A stretch of 64,000 nucleotides of DNA from Chloroflexota bacterium (GTDB lineage Bacteria; Chloroflexota; Ktedonobacteria; Ktedonobacterales; Ktedonobacteraceae): NCBI GenBank assembly GCA_902810755.1, contig CADDYT010000002.1, forward strand, positions 1-64,000, in the 5' to 3' direction. How positions within the stretch are numbered: the stretch's first letter is position 1; every line of letters starts with the position of its first letter. The notes below the pieces were generated by a model. The model was given only the letters and a program-made list of their open reading frames with translations, was not told the origin of the DNA and searched no databases. Both the position numbers and the translations under genes were made by a program. Positions 1 through 8,745 of this stretch are shown piece after piece.

Positions 1-1
1 G

Positions 2-82
2 CGTCTCTCGTAGGGCCACCCCTGGCGGCTGGCCTGCGGCGGCCTGAAGTTAACGCCTATGGGGGTGGCCCTACGAGAGACG
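2..82. repeat. Palindromic intergenic element, copy 1
   Basis: A 21-bp perfect inverted repeat (2-22 with 62-82) encloses a 39-nt loop. The inner part of each arm carries the core TAGGGCCACCCC and the outer part is CGTCTCTCG paired with CGAGAGACG. The interior, including the stretch around GGCGTTAACTTCAGGCC on the minus strand, matches the copy at 53285-53368, whose outer stem is different but also self-complementary. It lies downstream of the penicillin-binding protein stop codon. Structure and homology are read directly; the function is unknown (REP or MITE-like). Confidence 0.8.
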
Positions 83-111
83 GAGCATATCATATAAATA
101 ATGGATTATAG

Positions 112-138
112 TAGGGCCACCCCTGGCGGGTGGCCTGG
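112..138. repeat. Short hairpin unit of the same palindromic family
   Basis: The unit reads TAGGGCCACCCCTGGCGGG and continues into TGGCCTG. Its 8-bp stem GGCCACCC (115-122) pairs with GGGTGGCC (128-135) across a 5-nt loop. It sits between the larger copy at 2-82 and the stop codon of the penicillin-binding protein gene. Closely similar units recur at 53242-53262, 53404 and 53465. There is no U tract, so it is not a canonical terminator. Confidence 0.7.
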
Positions 139-167
139 GTCGGATGTGCTTATGGGTAGTCTGACGA

Positions 168-2444
168 TCACAGCGAGCCGGGCCAGCCAAGTCCCCAGTC
201 TGTCCAGGGAAGGCCCTTGATGTACCAGTCGGTGGTAGTGAGTCCTTCCGGGTAGGTGACGGTGCGCTGCACGACGCCGGGCGGGACTTTGAAGTTGGTG
301 GGCTGGCTGTTGTGTTCTTGCTCGGCCAGCAACATGCCTTCGTGCCAGATGGGGCCGGCGCCGGTCACGCCGATCACGTTAATCATCGGGGAGTTATTGT
401 TGTTGCCGGCCCAGACGCCCATTACATAATCGGTGGTGTAGCCGATTGTCCAGTTGTCCGCGAAATTTTGCGACGTGCCGGTTTTGACGGCGGACGGGTA
501 GACCGTGCCGGGGTTGCCCGCGTAGCACTGCGACTGCGTGTTGCTGAAGAGGTAGAGCATGCTGCATGCACCGAACTCGAAGGTACGCGCCTTGTTGTCG
601 CTCAGCACGTTAGTCATCAGGTAAGCTACCTGGGGGCTGATGACGCGCCTGCCAGCGGAGGCGAACTGGTAGACCAGCTTGCCCTGCGTATTGTAGACGG
701 TGCTGATGGAATGAGGCGGCACGCGCACGCCCCCGTTGGCAAAGACGCCATAGGCTGAGGTGATATCCAGCAGGTGAACGCCCAGCGTCCCCAGCACCAT
801 AGTGTAGTTTGGGATGCCGTTATAGCTGGTAATGCCCATCTGCTGCGCTGTGTTGAGTGAGGCGTCAACGCCCGTTTTGTACAGTACCTTGACGGCGGGA
901 ATGTTGAACGAGTTTTGCAGCGCGGCCCGAATCGTAATGAGGCCGTGATAGCTCTGGTCGTAGTTGCTGGGCGAGTAGGCTGGCAGGCCGCAGCACATGG
1001 GAATGTAGACGCGCTGATCCAGCACGGGCATGCCGGGGCTGAGGCCCTTTTCAAAAGCGGTGGCATAGACAAACGGCTTGAATGCCGATCCCGGCTGTCG
1101 GTAGCCCTGCGTTGCCACGTCGAATTGCCCGTACTGCGGGTTGTTCGGGTCGATATTGCCGAGCAGCACGCGGATGTCCCCGTTATGGAAATCGATCAGC
1201 ACTTCGGCGGCGTCGGTGAGGTTGTGAGCCGCTGACAGGGCCGCGACATTCTGGCGCGCCACCTGAAGAATCTTATTTTGCAGCGGCAGGTCAAGCGTGG
1301 TGGAGACGATCAGCCCGGAACGCGACAGGTCGGAAATTTTCACGTGCAGGATACCGGCCAGCTCGTTGAGGGCGTAGGCCGTGAAGTGCGGCGCGAGGCC
1401 GTTATTGATGATGCCTGGCCGCAGAAAGTGCGGGCTTTGCGCTTCCGCCAGCGCCTGCCGTTCTTGATCCACACTGATATAGCCCTGCAAGCGCATCTGC
1501 GTGAGAACGCTTTCCATGCGCGTTAAGGTAGATTCTGGATGCTGGAAGGGGTTGTACAGCGTTGGATTCTGCGGAATACCGGCCAGCATAGCAGCCTGCG
1601 CGATATCGAGTTGGGAAGCAGCCGTTGCGCCGGGCGTATCTCGCAGGCCGAAGTACACGAACGCTGCGGCTTCGGCGCCATACGCCTGGTTACCGTAGTA
1701 GGTCGTATTCAGGTACATATCCATGATCTGCTGCTTCGTGTAGTAGCGCGTGACCTGCGGGGCAAGGATAACTTCTTCAAGCTTGCGAATAATTGTATCG
1801 CGATTGCCGACGATGGCATTTTTGATTAATTGCTGGGTAATTGTGCTGCCGCCGGCCACGACGCGCCCGTGTGTCAGGTCTGAGAGGGCGGCGCGCACGA
1901 CGCCAGTGATGTCATAGCCGGGATTGCTCCAGAAATATTGATCTTCGATGGCGATTTCCGCATGAACGAGGTTGGGCGAAATCTTATCGAATGGCTCTGA
2001 GATTTGCAATCCCTGGTCGATGGCCTCGTAAATCTGCGTTCCGTTTGCGTCGTACATACGCAGGCTGTCCCGGGGCAGAATATCGGCCAGCGTGAGAATA
2101 TCGTGCTGGTAGCGCCGGTCGACTGCCGTAGAGAAGGCCGCGTAACCGGTCAAAAGGCTGGCGGTGGTGATAAGAAAGGCGAGAATGGCGAAAGCGAGCG
2201 GCAGCAGCGACCAGAACGTTCCCATGCGGTCAACGGCCCGGTACTTCTCGTTGCTGCGCTGTAGCTTCTTGCGCTTCAAATGATGCTGCAAATGCCAGCC
2301 CTTCGGGTGCGTTCGATGATTGGCAACGGGGTGATAGTAGCCGCGTGGAACCGGTAATGGACGCTCATCGACTCGCTGCGCCCCGGCGGCGCGACTATGC
2401 GGTGACAATCTTGCCGGAGTTCCTGATCGCCGTTCGTTGTTCAT
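168..2444 (-). CDS. Class A penicillin-binding protein (PBP1a type)
   Basis: A bifunctional peptidoglycan glycosyltransferase/transpeptidase, anchored by one N-terminal membrane helix (about residues 79-100) after a basic, proline-rich cytoplasmic tail. The GT51 domain shows EDQYFW, GGSTITQQL and the RKLEE-IL motif. The transpeptidase domain shows SAFK (Ser about 453), SFN and KTGTS (Lys about 653). At 758 residues the length is normal for the family. The first GT51 motif, usually EDxxFxxHxG, has Asn where His is usual (FWSNPG). The start is ATG 2444, preceded by TAGGAGAC. No partner gene is adjacent, and the gene ends next to a cluster of palindromic repeats. Confidence 0.95.
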   Translation of the reverse strand: MNNERRSGTPARLSPHSRAAGAQRVDERPLPVPRGYYHPVANHRTHPKGWHLQHHLKRKKLQRSNEKYRAVDRMGTFWSLLPLAFAILAFLITTASLLTGYAAFSTAVDRRYQHDILTLADILPRDSLRMYDANGTQIYEAIDQGLQISEPFDKISPNLVHAEIAIEDQYFWSNPGYDITGVVRAALSDLTHGRVVAGGSTITQQLIKNAIVGNRDTIIRKLEEVILAPQVTRYYTKQQIMDMYLNTTYYGNQAYGAEAAAFVYFGLRDTPGATAASQLDIAQAAMLAGIPQNPTLYNPFQHPESTLTRMESVLTQMRLQGYISVDQERQALAEAQSPHFLRPGIINNGLAPHFTAYALNELAGILHVKISDLSRSGLIVSTTLDLPLQNKILQVARQNVAALSAAHNLTDAAEVLIDFHNGDIRVLLGNIDPNNPQYGQFDVATQGYRQPGSAFKPFVYATAFEKGLSPGMPVLDQRVYIPMCCGLPAYSPSNYDQSYHGLITIRAALQNSFNIPAVKVLYKTGVDASLNTAQQMGITSYNGIPNYTMVLGTLGVHLLDITSAYGVFANGGVRVPPHSISTVYNTQGKLVYQFASAGRRVISPQVAYLMTNVLSDNKARTFEFGACSMLYLFSNTQSQCYAGNPGTVYPSAVKTGTSQNFADNWTIGYTTDYVMGVWAGNNNNSPMINVIGVTGAGPIWHEGMLLAEQEHNSQPTNFKVPPGVVQRTVTYPEGLTTTDWYIKGLPWTDWGLGWPGSL

Positions 2445-2830
2445 ATCAGTCTCCTACCTGGCGTATCCATCGTTGAGGCAACAGGCCTTCATATAGATTA
2501 TATATCTGAAAAGAAGTTCAATGCTTAAAACGGCGCGCTGATAACTCCATTCCGCCGTTATCAGAAAACAAGACCGCATGCAAGCAACAAAACAAAGAGA
2601 AAGAATAACTCTGCCTTACGTCCAGAGAAGCACTATATTATCATACGTCCTGGCAACGCTATCGGTAACAGCCTGCCTGCTTCTCTGCATCCCTCGTCAG
2701 TACCGCAGGGAATAGTTCTCGCAAATTGCATGTTTTCTCAGGTGAAGTGAGAATAGCGGAAGGAGCAGATTTCTTTCCCGCTCATCTTCAGTGAGAGTGT
2801 TTTCCTTATTGTTCCGAGGAGATTTTTTTC
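2445..2830. other. Divergent intergenic region between the PBP gene and bcp
   Basis: This 386-nt stretch separates two divergent genes. On the minus strand a perfect TATAAT (2502-2497) lies about 50 nt upstream of the PBP start, but no well-spaced -35 box is visible. On the plus strand a weak TTGCAT (2726-2731) with a poor -10 GAGAAT 17 nt downstream is the best candidate for bcp, whose ribosome-binding site GAGGAG is at 2816-2821. I see no convincing gene or RNA in it. Confidence 0.4.
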
Positions 2831-3328
2831 ATGAGTGATACGGTTGTTGAGGAGCAGCAAGTAGCTCCTGATTTTACGCTTCCGGCTGTGGGCAGCGGGG
2901 ATGTGGTGAAAAATGGTCAGGTGCATCTGGCAGATTTGAGGGGCAAGACAATTGTTCTCTATTTTTATCCAAAAGACGACACGCCGGGCTGCACGAAAGA
3001 GGCGTGTTCGTTTCGCGATGCAAACCATGAGATGCAAAAACGGGGAGTTGTCGTACTGGGTATCAGTGTCGATGATCTTCCTTCGCATCAAAAATTTGCC
3101 CGAAAATATAGTCTCCCTTTCCCGCTATTGGCCGATACGGATACCACTGTTTCGCAACTCTATGGCGTGTGGAAAGAGAAGAACCTGTACGGTAAGAAAT
3201 ATATGGGCGTCAATCGCGAGACGTTCCTGATCGATAAGGATGGCGTGGTGCGCAAAATCTGGCACAAAGTCAAGCCGGAAGGACACGCTGAAGAGGTGCT
3301 GGAAACCATAGAGGGGCTGCACCTCTAG
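2831..3328 (+). CDS. bcp: Thioredoxin-dependent thiol peroxidase (Bcp/PrxQ peroxiredoxin)
   Basis: Reduces hydrogen peroxide and organic hydroperoxides with thioredoxin-derived electrons in the cytosol. The 165-residue protein has the AhpC/TSA fold with DDTPGCTKEAC: Cys54 is the expected peroxidatic cysteine and Cys59 the resolving one of the PrxQ subgroup. The segment GVNRETFLIDKDG near the C-terminus is also typical. Length is normal. The start ATG 2831 follows GAGGAG with a 9-nt spacer. It appears monocistronic; two inverted repeats follow the stop codon. Confidence 0.95.
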   Translation: MSDTVVEEQQVAPDFTLPAVGSGDVVKNGQVHLADLRGKTIVLYFYPKDDTPGCTKEACSFRDANHEMQKRGVVVLGISVDDLPSHQKFARKYSLPFPLLADTDTTVSQLYGVWKEKNLYGKKYMGVNRETFLIDKDGVVRKIWHKVKPEGHAEEVLETIEGLHL

Positions 3329-3351
3329 CCTTGCCTGCTATTCATCTCGCA

Positions 3352-3407
3352 AGAAGGGGATGACGGGTCGCAAAGATATTGCTCACAGTGGCCTGTCATC
3401 CCCTTCT
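3352..3407. repeat. Hairpin downstream of bcp
   Basis: A 13-bp perfect stem, AGAAGGGGATGAC (3352-3364) with GTCATCCCCTTCT (3395-3407), surrounds a 30-nt loop. It begins about 24 nt after the bcp stop codon. No U tract follows on either strand, so it may act as a 3'-end stabiliser or a factor-dependent terminator rather than an intrinsic terminator. Confidence 0.55.
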
Positions 3408-3454
3408 CTGGCTGCTCATCATAGTATACATGGCATGAGAAGCCATCGGGGAGG

Positions 3455-3507
3455 TGTCATGCGGAGCGGCACTCAGGGCTAAAGGTTGCTTGCCGCTCCG
3501 CATGACA
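3455..3507. repeat. 17-bp inverted repeat (GTGTCATGC-type family)
   Basis: The arms TGTCATGCGGAGCGGCA (3455-3471) and TGCCGCTCCGCATGACA (3491-3507) are perfectly complementary around a 19-nt loop. The GTGTCATGCnGAGCG arm is shared with the hairpin at 49428-49481, and a partial GTGTCATGCTG occurs near 61109. This points to a second dispersed palindromic family in the genome. Confidence 0.65.
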
Positions 3508-3623
3508 GGTCGGGGCTACCTGTTCCTGGCATCTTATGGAATACGTCGGGTCATCACCGTATGCCAGTATTCTTTCGTGTTAGAGATAACGTGAAGTTTT
3601 TCTGATATTGAAAGGTGGCATGT

Positions 3624-4265
3624 ATGATGATAAAAGTATATCGTAAACTCTGCTTTGCAATGCTTTTCTGTATCCTGGCGCTCTTGCTGGTGGCCTGTAA
3701 CATTGGTGGCATCAGTATCAACGGCCCCGCAACGCCGACGCCAACATCTACACCGAAAGCAACGCCGACAACGGCTCCCTCACCCACAGCATCCACTCTG
3801 GAGACATATACCGGTAACGGCTATACCATTGGCTATCCACAGGGATGGACGGTTACGAAGGGAAGTACAGGCGCGGTGACGTTCACCGATCCGCAGGGGG
3901 TGGCCTACCTGACGATTCAGGTGGTGCCGAATCCCAACGGGCTGATCTCGACCAGCGATGAGGTAGATGCGGGCCTGCAGATTTTCAAGAGCCAGGCAAA
4001 GAATTATACGAAGGTCAGTATTGCTCCCACCACGACGGTGGCCGGAGAGACCTGGAGCCAGGGCGCAGCGACGGGCGATATTACGCCGGAGGGCGCGACC
4101 AGTCCCGTGACGGCGAAAATCGTGGTGATTTCCGATAACCACCCGGCCAATACCTCGTCCACGCAGGGCTTCACCATCGGCTACGTGACCGGCACCCAGG
4201 TCTTCGATGCGATGAATACCACCTACTTCCAGCCTATGTTGCAGTCATTCAAGTTTACGTCCTGA
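3624..4265 (+). CDS. Secreted lipoprotein, PsbP-like or unassigned domain
   Basis: An exported lipoprotein of about 213 residues. A short basic start is followed by a hydrophobic segment ending in a lipobox (LLVAC), then a Thr/Pro-rich linker, then a globular domain beginning TGNGYTIGYPQGW. That opening and the following TFTDPQG resemble small PsbP-like or DUF1795-like domains, but I cannot assign a family firmly. The start chosen is ATG 3624, with AGGTGG six to eleven nucleotides upstream; an in-frame GTG at 3615 overlaps that site and is less likely. The end overlaps the convergent CBM48 gene by 11 nt. Function unknown. Confidence 0.8.
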   Translation: MMIKVYRKLCFAMLFCILALLLVACNIGGISINGPATPTPTSTPKATPTTAPSPTASTLETYTGNGYTIGYPQGWTVTKGSTGAVTFTDPQGVAYLTIQVVPNPNGLISTSDEVDAGLQIFKSQAKNYTKVSIAPTTTVAGETWSQGAATGDITPEGATSPVTAKIVVISDNHPANTSSTQGFTIGYVTGTQVFDAMNTTYFQPMLQSFKFTS

Positions 4266-4596
4266 TCTGCTCATCTCTATATTGCTTAAAGTTCGGGTCG
4301 GTGGAGACGACGGAGTTGTCACTGCCATAGGGATTGTGGACGTAGGCATCGGCCTGGTTGTCATTCATCCACTCGCCATCGCGCCGGTACCGGAACTGGT
4401 AGGTGCGACCGACCTCAAGATCGAGTGTGGCTTCCCACGTGCCGTCGCGCGTGCGCTGCATGGGATGCGACGTGTAGTTCCAGTGGTTAAAGTCGCCCAC
4501 GACATAGATGGTATCGGCCCAGGTGCTTTCTGGAAGGGAAAACGTGACGCGCGCTACCGGCCCCTGTTCTGTTTCTATAAAAGTCTTGCGAATCAT
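4255..4596 (-). CDS. Small CBM48 (glycogen-binding, isoamylase N-domain) protein
   Basis: A 113-residue stand-alone early-set/CBM48 domain. The diagnostic stretch is VVGDFNHWN, followed by the strand pattern with GTWEATLDL and YQFRYRRDGEW. Such domains bind alpha-glucans and normally sit at the N-terminus of branching or debranching enzymes; single-domain versions occur in bacteria. It is the last gene of a minus-strand group with glucokinase (12-nt gap) and a disulfide oxidoreductase, consistent with a role in glucose or glycogen handling. The ribosome-binding site is GAGAGGAG before ATG 4596. Confidence 0.85.
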   Translation of the reverse strand: MIRKTFIETEQGPVARVTFSLPESTWADTIYVVGDFNHWNYTSHPMQRTRDGTWEATLDLEVGRTYQFRYRRDGEWMNDNQADAYVHNPYGSDNSVVSTDPNFKQYRDEQIRT

Positions 4597-4608
4597 ACAC
4601 TTCTCCTC

Positions 4609-5601
4609 TCAGTCGGGATGGGTTTCAAAGCCGTGATAGGCGGCTCCCAGCAGGGCTACTTCGGGATGGAGGATGACCTGCACGGGCATGCGGTTGAGCA
4701 GTTCGGCGAAGCGTCCTTTGTGGGTGAAGGCCTGCATAAATTGTCCTTTTTGCAAGAGGGGCAGGATACGCGGTGGGATGCCGCCGCCCAGGTAGACGCC
4801 GCCGGTTGAGAGAACCTTCAAGGCAAGGTTGCCCGCTTCCGCGCCCAGAATAGAGACGAACAGCGAGAGGGTGGCGGAGCAAAGTTCGCACGGGGTGTTC
4901 TCGTCAAGCGCCGCCTTGACGATCACCGGAGTCAGATCGTCCGCGCTGGCAAGCTTCTGGGCCAGCCATGTCGGCTCCGGGGCGTAGCCGGTATCGCGCA
5001 GGTAGGTATAGAGGTTGGGGATGCCCAGGCCGGAGCAGACGCGCTCGAAACTGATGTGATCGTAGCGAGCCAGCAGGTAGCGCAGCAGGCCGATCTGCTG
5101 CTCATTGGTCGGGGCAAAGTCGGTGTGACCGCCTTCAGAGGTGTGGGGATGATAGCGCGACGTTTCCCAGGTTAAATATGCCTCACCCAGCCCGGTGCCG
5201 GGGGCGATGACGGCTATCGGACCATGCTGAACCGGTTGCCCCGCGTTCAGTGTGTGCAGGTCGACTGGCTGCAAGAAAGGGACGGCGTGCGCAATGGCTT
5301 CCAGATCGTTGAGCAGGCGCACCCTGTCAATGTGCAGTCGTTCCTGAAGTTGTTGCTCGTCCATCACCCAGGGCAGGTTGGTAATGGTGGCGTGACCGTT
5401 GACCACCGGCCCGGCCACGCCAAAACTGGCCCGTTCAACTGGCACGTGAACCGAGCCGAGGAACTCCTGCACAATCGCTTCCAGACTGGGATACTGACCG
5501 CTGGGATAGATTTTCTGTGCCACCGGCTCCCGCGCACCGCGTTCCGGCGAAAAAATAGCCAGATTCGTCTTTGTCCCGCCAATATCTCCCGCGAGTAACA
5601 T
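4609..5601 (-). CDS. glk: Glucokinase (Glk family)
   Basis: Phosphorylates glucose with ATP to glucose 6-phosphate. The protein starts with the phosphate-binding loop LLAGDIGGTKTNL, then has GVAGPV, the NDLEA motif, APGTGLG and SEGGHTDFAP. This matches the proteobacterial/cyanobacterial Glk type, about 330 residues, rather than the ROK type, because the ROK zinc motif is absent. I place the start at ATG 5601, which has AAGGAG 10 nt upstream; a longer frame to 5628 would only add nine residues before the phosphate loop. It lies 39 nt after the oxidoreductase gene in the same direction. Confidence 0.92.
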   Translation of the reverse strand: MLLAGDIGGTKTNLAIFSPERGAREPVAQKIYPSGQYPSLEAIVQEFLGSVHVPVERASFGVAGPVVNGHATITNLPWVMDEQQLQERLHIDRVRLLNDLEAIAHAVPFLQPVDLHTLNAGQPVQHGPIAVIAPGTGLGEAYLTWETSRYHPHTSEGGHTDFAPTNEQQIGLLRYLLARYDHISFERVCSGLGIPNLYTYLRDTGYAPEPTWLAQKLASADDLTPVIVKAALDENTPCELCSATLSLFVSILGAEAGNLALKVLSTGGVYLGGGIPPRILPLLQKGQFMQAFTHKGRFAELLNRMPVQVILHPEVALLGAAYHGFETHPD

Positions 5602-5640
5602 CCTTTTCAACTCCTTACCAGGACTCATTTGTTAGACTGC

Positions 5641-7023
5641 TTAATCGAGCATCGAGAACAGGTTATTCAGCGACTCGGCCAGTGTCGGGTGGGCAAAAAC
5701 GGCGTCGCGCAGGACGGTATAGGGAAGTTTGCCCATCATGGCGATCTGAAGCTGGCTCATGATCTCGCCTCCCTCGATGCCCAGCACGGCGCAGCCGAGA
5801 ATCTGGCCTGTATCTGCGTCTACCACCGCCTTCATGAAGCCGCGCGGCTCGTCCACCTCCAGCGCACGCGCAACGTAGCTCATAGGCATTTTCGCCACTT
5901 TGATGTTTCGTCCCTGCCCCCTTGCCTCCGTTTCGCTCAATCCTACCCGTCCCAGCTGCGGATCGATGAACACGGTATAGGGAACCAGCCGATCTTTGAT
6001 GCTCGCGTCCCCGTCCTCGATCAGGTTGGTGCGAATGATGCGAAAATCGTCATAGGAGATATGAGTGAAGGCCGGACCGCCTTTGACATCGCCCAGCGCA
6101 TAAATGCCCGGCACGCTCGTTTCCAGTCGATCATTGACGACGATATAGCCGCGTTTATCCATTTCCAGCCCGGCGGCAGCGACGTTGAGCCAGTCGGAAT
6201 TGGGGACACGCCCGGCGGCGGCCAGGATGTGCGAACCTGTCAGGATGCGTTCTCCCTGCGGCGTGAGGACGGTCAACTGGATGTGGCCGTTCTCTCGCTG
6301 TTCAGCATGCAGCAGCGTGGTTTTGAGCAGCACTTCGACGCCGTCTTCGCGCAGGATGTCCGCAACCGCCCCGGCTACGTCATCGTCCTCGCGTGAGAGC
6401 AGTTGCGCCCCGCGCTGGATAATCGTGACCTGGCTGCCAAAGCGGCGAAACATCTGCCCGAACTCCAGCCCGATATAGCCGCCGCCCAGCACTAACAGGT
6501 GTTCCGGCACGATATCCAGTTCCATAATCGATGTCGAATCCAGCGTAGGAATGTGTTCGAGTCCGGCGGGCCTTGCCGGTCGATCTCCCACATTGATGAA
6601 GATGCTATCGGCGCTGAGCGCGCGCACTTCCCCGTCATTTAGAAATACATCGAGCGTATGGGGCGCGGTGAAGCGAGCCTCTCCCATCAGCAGATCAAGT
6701 CCCTCAGTGCTTTTGATGCGCCGCTCGCTGCCGCTGCGAAAGCTCTCGACGATGTCGCGTTTGCGTTTGCGCACAATGCTCATATCGACCGTAATCGGCC
6801 CTGTCTCCACCCCATAATCGGCTCCACGCCTGGCAAGATACGCCACGCGCCCACTGGCGACCATTGTTTTCGTGGGCGTGCAGCCCTCATTGATGCACGT
6901 TCCGCCCACATGTACCCGCTCGATCAACGCCGTCTTGCGCCCGGAACGCGCCAGCGCCGTCGAAAGCGGCCCGCCCGCCTGTCCCGCCCCGATGACAATA
7001 GCATCATAGTGTGTCGCTACCAT
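5641..7023 (-). CDS. FAD-dependent pyridine nucleotide-disulfide oxidoreductase (MerA-like, no mercury site)
   Basis: A flavoprotein of the glutathione reductase/dihydrolipoamide dehydrogenase class, 460 residues. It has the FAD-binding GAGQAGG near the N-terminus, the redox-active pair in GGTCINEGC (Cys43, Cys48), a second dinucleotide fold around [12 protein letters not shown], the FAD motif with ALGDV, and the C-terminal HPTLAES. It resembles mercuric reductase-like proteins, but the C-terminal vicinal cysteines that bind Hg(II) are missing and no mer genes are nearby, so mercury reduction is unlikely. It is the first gene of a three-gene minus-strand group. GAGAGGTGA precedes ATG 7023. 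The natural substrate is unknown. Confidence 0.88.
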   Translation of the reverse strand: MVATHYDAIVIGAGQAGGPLSTALARSGRKTALIERVHVGGTCINEGCTPTKTMVASGRVAYLARRGADYGVETGPITVDMSIVRKRKRDIVESFRSGSERRIKSTEGLDLLMGEARFTAPHTLDVFLNDGEVRALSADSIFINVGDRPARPAGLEHIPTLDSTSIMELDIVPEHLLVLGGGYIGLEFGQMFRRFGSQVTIIQRGAQLLSREDDDVAGAVADILREDGVEVLLKTTLLHAEQRENGHIQLTVLTPQGERILTGSHILAAAGRVPNSDWLNVAAAGLEMDKRGYIVVNDRLETSVPGIYALGDVKGGPAFTHISYDDFRIIRTNLIEDGDASIKDRLVPYTVFIDPQLGRVGLSETEARGQGRNIKVAKMPMSYVARALEVDEPRGFMKAVVDADTGQILGCAVLGIEGGEIMSQLQIAMMGKLPYTVLRDAVFAHPTLAESLNNLFSMLD

Positions 7024-7143
7024 AGCTGTTCACCTCTCTCAATCATTTTCGGCCTGCCCGTGTTTAGAATGCTATTGTATCTCTTCTGAAGCGTAACGGC
7101 TAGTGGCAATAATCTGGGGGTCTGCCGGGCTGGTTGGATATAC

Positions 7144-7185
7144 GTAGAGGGAAGCGTACTATCGGTTCAGTGCGCTTCCCTCTAC
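7144..7185. repeat. 17-bp stem hairpin between two minus-strand genes
   Basis: GTAGAGGGAAGCGTACT (7144-7160) pairs with 7169-7185 across an 8-nt loop, with a single G-T wobble. It lies 40 nt past the stop codon of the DUF2382 gene, and no U tract follows. A weaker related stem (ACGAAAGGGA with TCCCTTCGT, about 8676-8712) sits between the two DUF2382 genes. Confidence 0.5.
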
Positions 7186-7225
7186 CTGAAGAAAGTATGA
7201 ACAAACGGGAGGACAGGGAAAACAA

Positions 7226-8584
7226 TTAGCCTTGCTCTGCCGGAGTGTTCGTCGTTGTGTCTTTGATTCGCACATCCCCCTGGCGTTCAACGTGCAGTTC
7301 TTCTCGTTTGACCGTATCGGTGATGCGCTGGACATCCTGCACCTGCTCTTTGTGGACGCTCACTTCTCCGGTCTGCACCGTTTCTTTCGTGACGTGTACC
7401 TGTTCCTCGCTGATGGGAATTCTAATCGTCTCTTGCTGCTCGCCTGCTCCCTCTATGGTCGGCGTGCTTTGCCCGGCGAGAGGGTGGTATTCAATCACCA
7501 TTTCTTCGCGTGTGACGGGGACGGTGATGGTCTTCTCTTCTGTGACCGTTTCTCTGTGAATATCAACCTCGCCTGCCTGTACCTGCTGCTTGCGCACGCG
7601 CAGTTGTTCCTCTCGCAGCTTGATCTCCTGCATGGCTTCCAGTGGGGATGTGGACGGCGAAGTGGGTTGGGCCGAGAACTGCCTGATATTATGGCCGCCA
7701 AACTTTGTGAGCAGGAATTGCGCCTCCTGCTGCCGATCTGTTGTCTTCACGGTTACAATGGTATGGCCTGTCTCAAATTCTTGTTCATATGGCTGCGCGA
7801 CCTGTGACGGCACTCCCAGGCTAATCAGGTGGTTGAGGATGCCACCGCCTTCTGTTCCATGTTCGGAATAGCGAATCTGCTCGCTGCTAAAACCGGCGTC
7901 CAGCAGGGCATCGATGGCGGCGTTGGCGGCTGCCCGATTGGGAAATGCCCCAACGACCAGCATGGGGGTCGAGGGTGTTTCCAGCGCAGGGGCGTAGGGA
8001 GGATGTTGCACGCCACCGAAGGTCGCACTGCCCTCGGACGTGATGTCGGCCTGTGCTGGCGTTTGCGCCGCGTGAGAGGCTTGCGGCTCCTGCACGGCTG
8101 TCGGTGGGGTATGCATTTCGTTAGCCCCATTGTCATGCAGGATATGGAGCATCGTCTCCGGGTTCTCAGTCTCGATGGAGAGCAGCGTGCGGGAAGAGCC
8201 TGGTGTTTGTTGCTGCGCACCAGCCTGACCGTCGGCCATCTTTCCGGTAAAAAGCCCTGCCAGGCTTCCTACCAGCGCCCCGATGCCCGCGCCAACCAGC
8301 AGGAACAGCCACAGAGGTTGGCTGGCAAGGGGGGAATTCATCTTGCGCGCCAGGAGGGCAGCGCCGATGCCTGGCAGCGCGCCCGCGCCGCCTCCGATAG
8401 CCGCGTCTCGTACCAGCTCCCTGCGCGGAGGAGCCGGGTCGGCCTGTCCATTAACCGGATTCTCCAGTGAGGTTTTGATCTGCTCCTGGCGGCATCCCGC
8501 TTTCAGAAGCGCCTTTCTGGCCCGCTCGGCCTGCATACTATCTGCAAAGACGCCGACAATAATGGTTTGTTGCGTTGTTGTCAT
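7226..8584 (-). CDS. General stress protein with GSP17M-like and DUF2382 (YsnF/AvaK) domains
   Basis: About 452 residues. Two small GSP17M-like alpha/beta modules are present: residues about 5-40 (IIVGVFADS) and about 205-300 (MLVVGAFPNRAAA). Between them is a Gly/Ala-rich hydrophobic stretch resembling a glycine zipper (GIGALVGSLAGLF). The C-terminal part has two DUF2382 repeats marked by QAGEVDIHRE, TVPVTREEMVIE and RIPISEEQVHV. DUF2382 proteins are associated with general stress in Firmicutes and heterocyst-forming cyanobacteria; the biochemical role is unknown. The start ATG 8584 has AAGGGGAAAG upstream; the longer frame to 8656 has no such site. A paralogue lies directly upstream. Confidence 0.85.
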   Translation of the reverse strand: MTTTQQTIIVGVFADSMQAERARKALLKAGCRQEQIKTSLENPVNGQADPAPPRRELVRDAAIGGGAGALPGIGAALLARKMNSPLASQPLWLFLLVGAGIGALVGSLAGLFTGKMADGQAGAQQQTPGSSRTLLSIETENPETMLHILHDNGANEMHTPPTAVQEPQASHAAQTPAQADITSEGSATFGGVQHPPYAPALETPSTPMLVVGAFPNRAAANAAIDALLDAGFSSEQIRYSEHGTEGGGILNHLISLGVPSQVAQPYEQEFETGHTIVTVKTTDRQQEAQFLLTKFGGHNIRQFSAQPTSPSTSPLEAMQEIKLREEQLRVRKQQVQAGEVDIHRETVTEEKTITVPVTREEMVIEYHPLAGQSTPTIEGAGEQQETIRIPISEEQVHVTKETVQTGEVSVHKEQVQDVQRITDTVKREELHVERQGDVRIKDTTTNTPAEQG

Positions 8585-8745
8585 ATGCTTTCCCCTTCCA
8601 TGATACCTTTTTTCTACCTTCCGTGCTATTGCATCCTGCTTGTCTGTCATTCCCATAAAGGGTCATTGCTGATCTACGAAAGGGAACGTAAGAAACGCTA
8701 CGCTCCCTTCGTTCTACCGAAAAACCGGGGAAAGCCCCTTTCTAC

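Noticed and set aside
5641..7023. Mercuric reductase
   Set aside because: The C-terminal vicinal cysteines for Hg(II) are absent and no merR, merT or merP is adjacent, so only the general disulfide oxidoreductase family is claimed.
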